Shown: piece after piece, positions 62,758-64,000 of the stretch
Layout: every line of letters begins with the position of its first letter
Numbering within the stretch: position 1 is the first letter of the stretch
Assembly: GCF_028583545.1 (NCBI RefSeq)
Contig: NZ_CP087106.1
Coordinates: forward strand, 4,708,501-4,772,500
Reading direction: 5' to 3'
From: Methylobacterium sp. NMS14P
GTDB lineage: Bacteria; Pseudomonadota; Alphaproteobacteria; Rhizobiales; Beijerinckiaceae
Length of the DNA: 64,000 nucleotides
The notes under the pieces: model-generated
What the model saw: the letters and a program-made list of their open reading frames with translations, nothing else
What the model was told of the DNA's origin: nothing
Database searches by the model: none
Program-made: the position numbers and the translations under genes

Positions 62758-64000
62758 CGTGCTGCGCGTACTCGCCGACGTTCGGGTCGTCGTACGGGCC
62801 CTTGCCGTCCAGCGAGAACACCATCACGCCGCCGCCCATCTGGGTGTAGTTGGCGAGCTTCTTGAAGGCGCCCACCGCGCCGAGACCGGCGGTCGGGTCG
62901 GCGAGGTCGAACACCAGGCCCACGCCCGGCCAGCCGCCGACGCCGTAGTAGATGGCGACGTACTGCGTGCCCTTGTGGGTGTAGGTGATCGGGTAGCCGA
63001 TGGCGCCCGACGGCAGCTTGAACTTCCAGAGGAGGTCGCCGTTGTCGGAGTCGCGCGCCTTGATGAAGCCGTCCAGCGTCCCGTAGAGGACGAGGTCGCC
63101 CGCGGTGGCGGTGGTGCCGCCCCAGACCGCGAAGCGCTCCATCTTCTCCCAGTTGAACTTGCCGGTGATGGCGTTGTAGCTCTTGATCTGGCCGAGTCCC
63201 TCGTAGTTCTGCCGGTCACCCTTCGGGCCCGGATACATGTTCAGCGTCGCACCGACGAAGAACTGACCCGCCCGGTAGGGCAGCATGAAGGGCTCCCAAT
63301 CCATGCAGATGTGGTTGATGCCCATGTAGAAGGCTTGCCGCTTCGGATCGTAGGAATCGTGACCCTGGTTGTGGTAGCCCATCGCCGAGGGGCAGATGTC
63401 CTTGGCGAGGTGGTCCATCCGGGTGCCGTATTCCGGATCGCGCACCGGCGTGCCGGTCTTCAGGTCCACCGACTTGAACACGTTGACGGTGTCGTCGATC
63501 TTGTTGGCCGAGACCAGCGTGCCGTCCGTCCGGTCGAGGGTGTAGACGATGCCGTTGCGGTCCGGGTGGGTGAGGAGCTTCCTCATCTTCCCGTCCTTGT
63601 CCTTCTGGTCGGACAGCATCATCACGTTGACGCCGGCATAGTCCCACTCGTCGTGCGGGGTCTTCTGGTAGCCGAACTTCGCCTCGCCGGTGTCGGCGTC
63701 GCGGCCGAAGATCGTCATCGTCCACTTGTTGTCGCCGGGACGCATGGTCTCGTTCCACGGCGCCGGGTTGCCGGTGCCGAAGTAGATCAGGTTGGTGCCC
63801 GGATCGTAGGCGTACCAGCCCCAGTTGGTGCCGCCGCCGATCTTCCAGGCGTCGCCCTCCCAGGTCGAGGTGCCGAGGCCCTTCTGGCCGTAATGGGCGT
63901 TGTGGATGTTGAAGTCCTTGGCGAGCAGCAGGTCCTCGTCCGGGCCGGTGGCGTAGGCGCGCCAGACCTGCGCGCCGGTCTTGACGTCGTAGGCGGTCAG
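62747..64000 (-). CDS. mxaF: MxaF, methanol dehydrogenase large subunit (5' end outside window)
   Basis: The last 417 residues of the PQQ- and calcium-dependent enzyme. Motifs: [13 protein letters not shown] and GNPAPWNET near the window edge, then [11 protein letters not shown], in which the catalytic aspartate is coded at 63641-63643. Two residues later is Ala (63635-63637), where the lanthanide XoxF enzymes have Asp; this marks it as calcium-type MxaF. The docking tryptophan propeller motifs ([35 protein letters not shown]) follow. The stop TAA is at 62747-62749. Promoter and N-terminus are beyond the right edge. Confidence 0.98.
   Translation of the reverse strand: MTAYDVKTGAQVWRAYATGPDEDLLLAKDFNIHNAHYGQKGLGTSTWEGDAWKIGGGTNWGWYAYDPGTNLIYFGTGNPAPWNETMRPGDNKWTMTIFGRDADTGEAKFGYQKTPHDEWDYAGVNVMMLSDQKDKDGKMRKLLTHPDRNGIVYTLDRTDGTLVSANKIDDTVNVFKSVDLKTGTPVRDPEYGTRMDHLAKDICPSAMGYHNQGHDSYDPKRQAFYMGINHICMDWEPFMLPYRAGQFFVGATLNMYPGPKGDRQNYEGLGQIKSYNAITGKFNWEKMERFAVWGGTTATAGDLVLYGTLDGFIKARDSDNGDLLWKFKLPSGAIGYPITYTHKGTQYVAIYYGVGGWPGVGLVFDLADPTAGLGAVGAFKKLANYTQMGGGVMVFSLDGKGPYDDPNVGEYAQHAAK

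Noticed and set aside
62747..64000. Lanthanide-dependent XoxF instead of MxaF
   Set aside because: Ala, not Asp, follows two residues after the catalytic Asp, and the gene heads the mxaJGI operon.
1..64000. CRISPR arrays, rRNA genes, restriction-modification genes
   Set aside because: No regularly spaced repeats with unique spacers, no rRNA sequence and no methyltransferase-endonuclease pair were seen.

Overview
The window reads as a chromosome segment of a Methylobacterium-type alphaproteobacterium. It is very GC-rich, and its right end carries the calcium methanol dehydrogenase operon in the order known from Methylobacterium, mxaFJGIRSACKLDEHB, on the minus strand. All genes are complete except mxaF, whose 5' part lies beyond base 64000. 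The species cannot be fixed from sequence alone.

Layout. 1-23400 is ordinary core genome: leuS, a solute-binding protein, a TerC/lipid-kinase pair, galM, two Hsp20 genes with small companions, ftsK, mtnA, a methyltransferase, a double-hotdog MaoC protein, ychF, pth and a FUSC-family membrane protein. 23460-42672 is a 19.2 kb genomic island in a tRNA-Arg(TCT) gene. It is bounded by 86-bp perfect direct repeats that contain the tRNA promoter and its 5' half, and it is AT-richer than the flanks, most clearly at 23.8-26.2 kb. 42634-52115 returns to the core: the intact tRNA, a YafY/WYL regulator divergent from a glutathione transferase, small membrane peptides, a GINT1-like glycosyltransferase, an outer-membrane beta-barrel, a PAS-GGDEF-EAL protein and small exported proteins. 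52142-64000 is the mxa operon.

The island has a satellite-like backbone: an AlpA/Xis-like HTH gene overlapping a primase-helicase, followed by a tyrosine integrase. It has no conjugation or virion genes. Its cargo is a two-gene unit of unknown function with a zinc ribbon (24.3-26.1 kb), an IS66 element with a nonsense codon in tnpB, a translationally coupled set of three exported proteins (lysozyme-like, small Cys-containing, HExxH metallopeptidase; 34.6-36.8 kb), an Ala/His-rich protein, and a 1439-residue NACHT/STAND-type NTPase with a C-terminal PD-(D/E)XK nuclease-like domain (38.1-42.4 kb). The last is the best candidate for an undescribed immune system; the exported triplet is the second.

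How the mxa genes work together: MxaF and MxaI form the PQQ methanol dehydrogenase, MxaG is its cytochrome cL acceptor, MxaJ is a periplasmic assembly or interaction factor, and MxaR/S/A/C/K/L are the MoxR-DUF58-VWA membrane machinery linked to calcium insertion. MxaD, E and H are periplasmic or lipoprotein accessories, and MxaB is a response regulator. Most adjacent genes from mxaR to mxaB overlap by 4 bases or are separated by at most 8, so translational coupling is likely.
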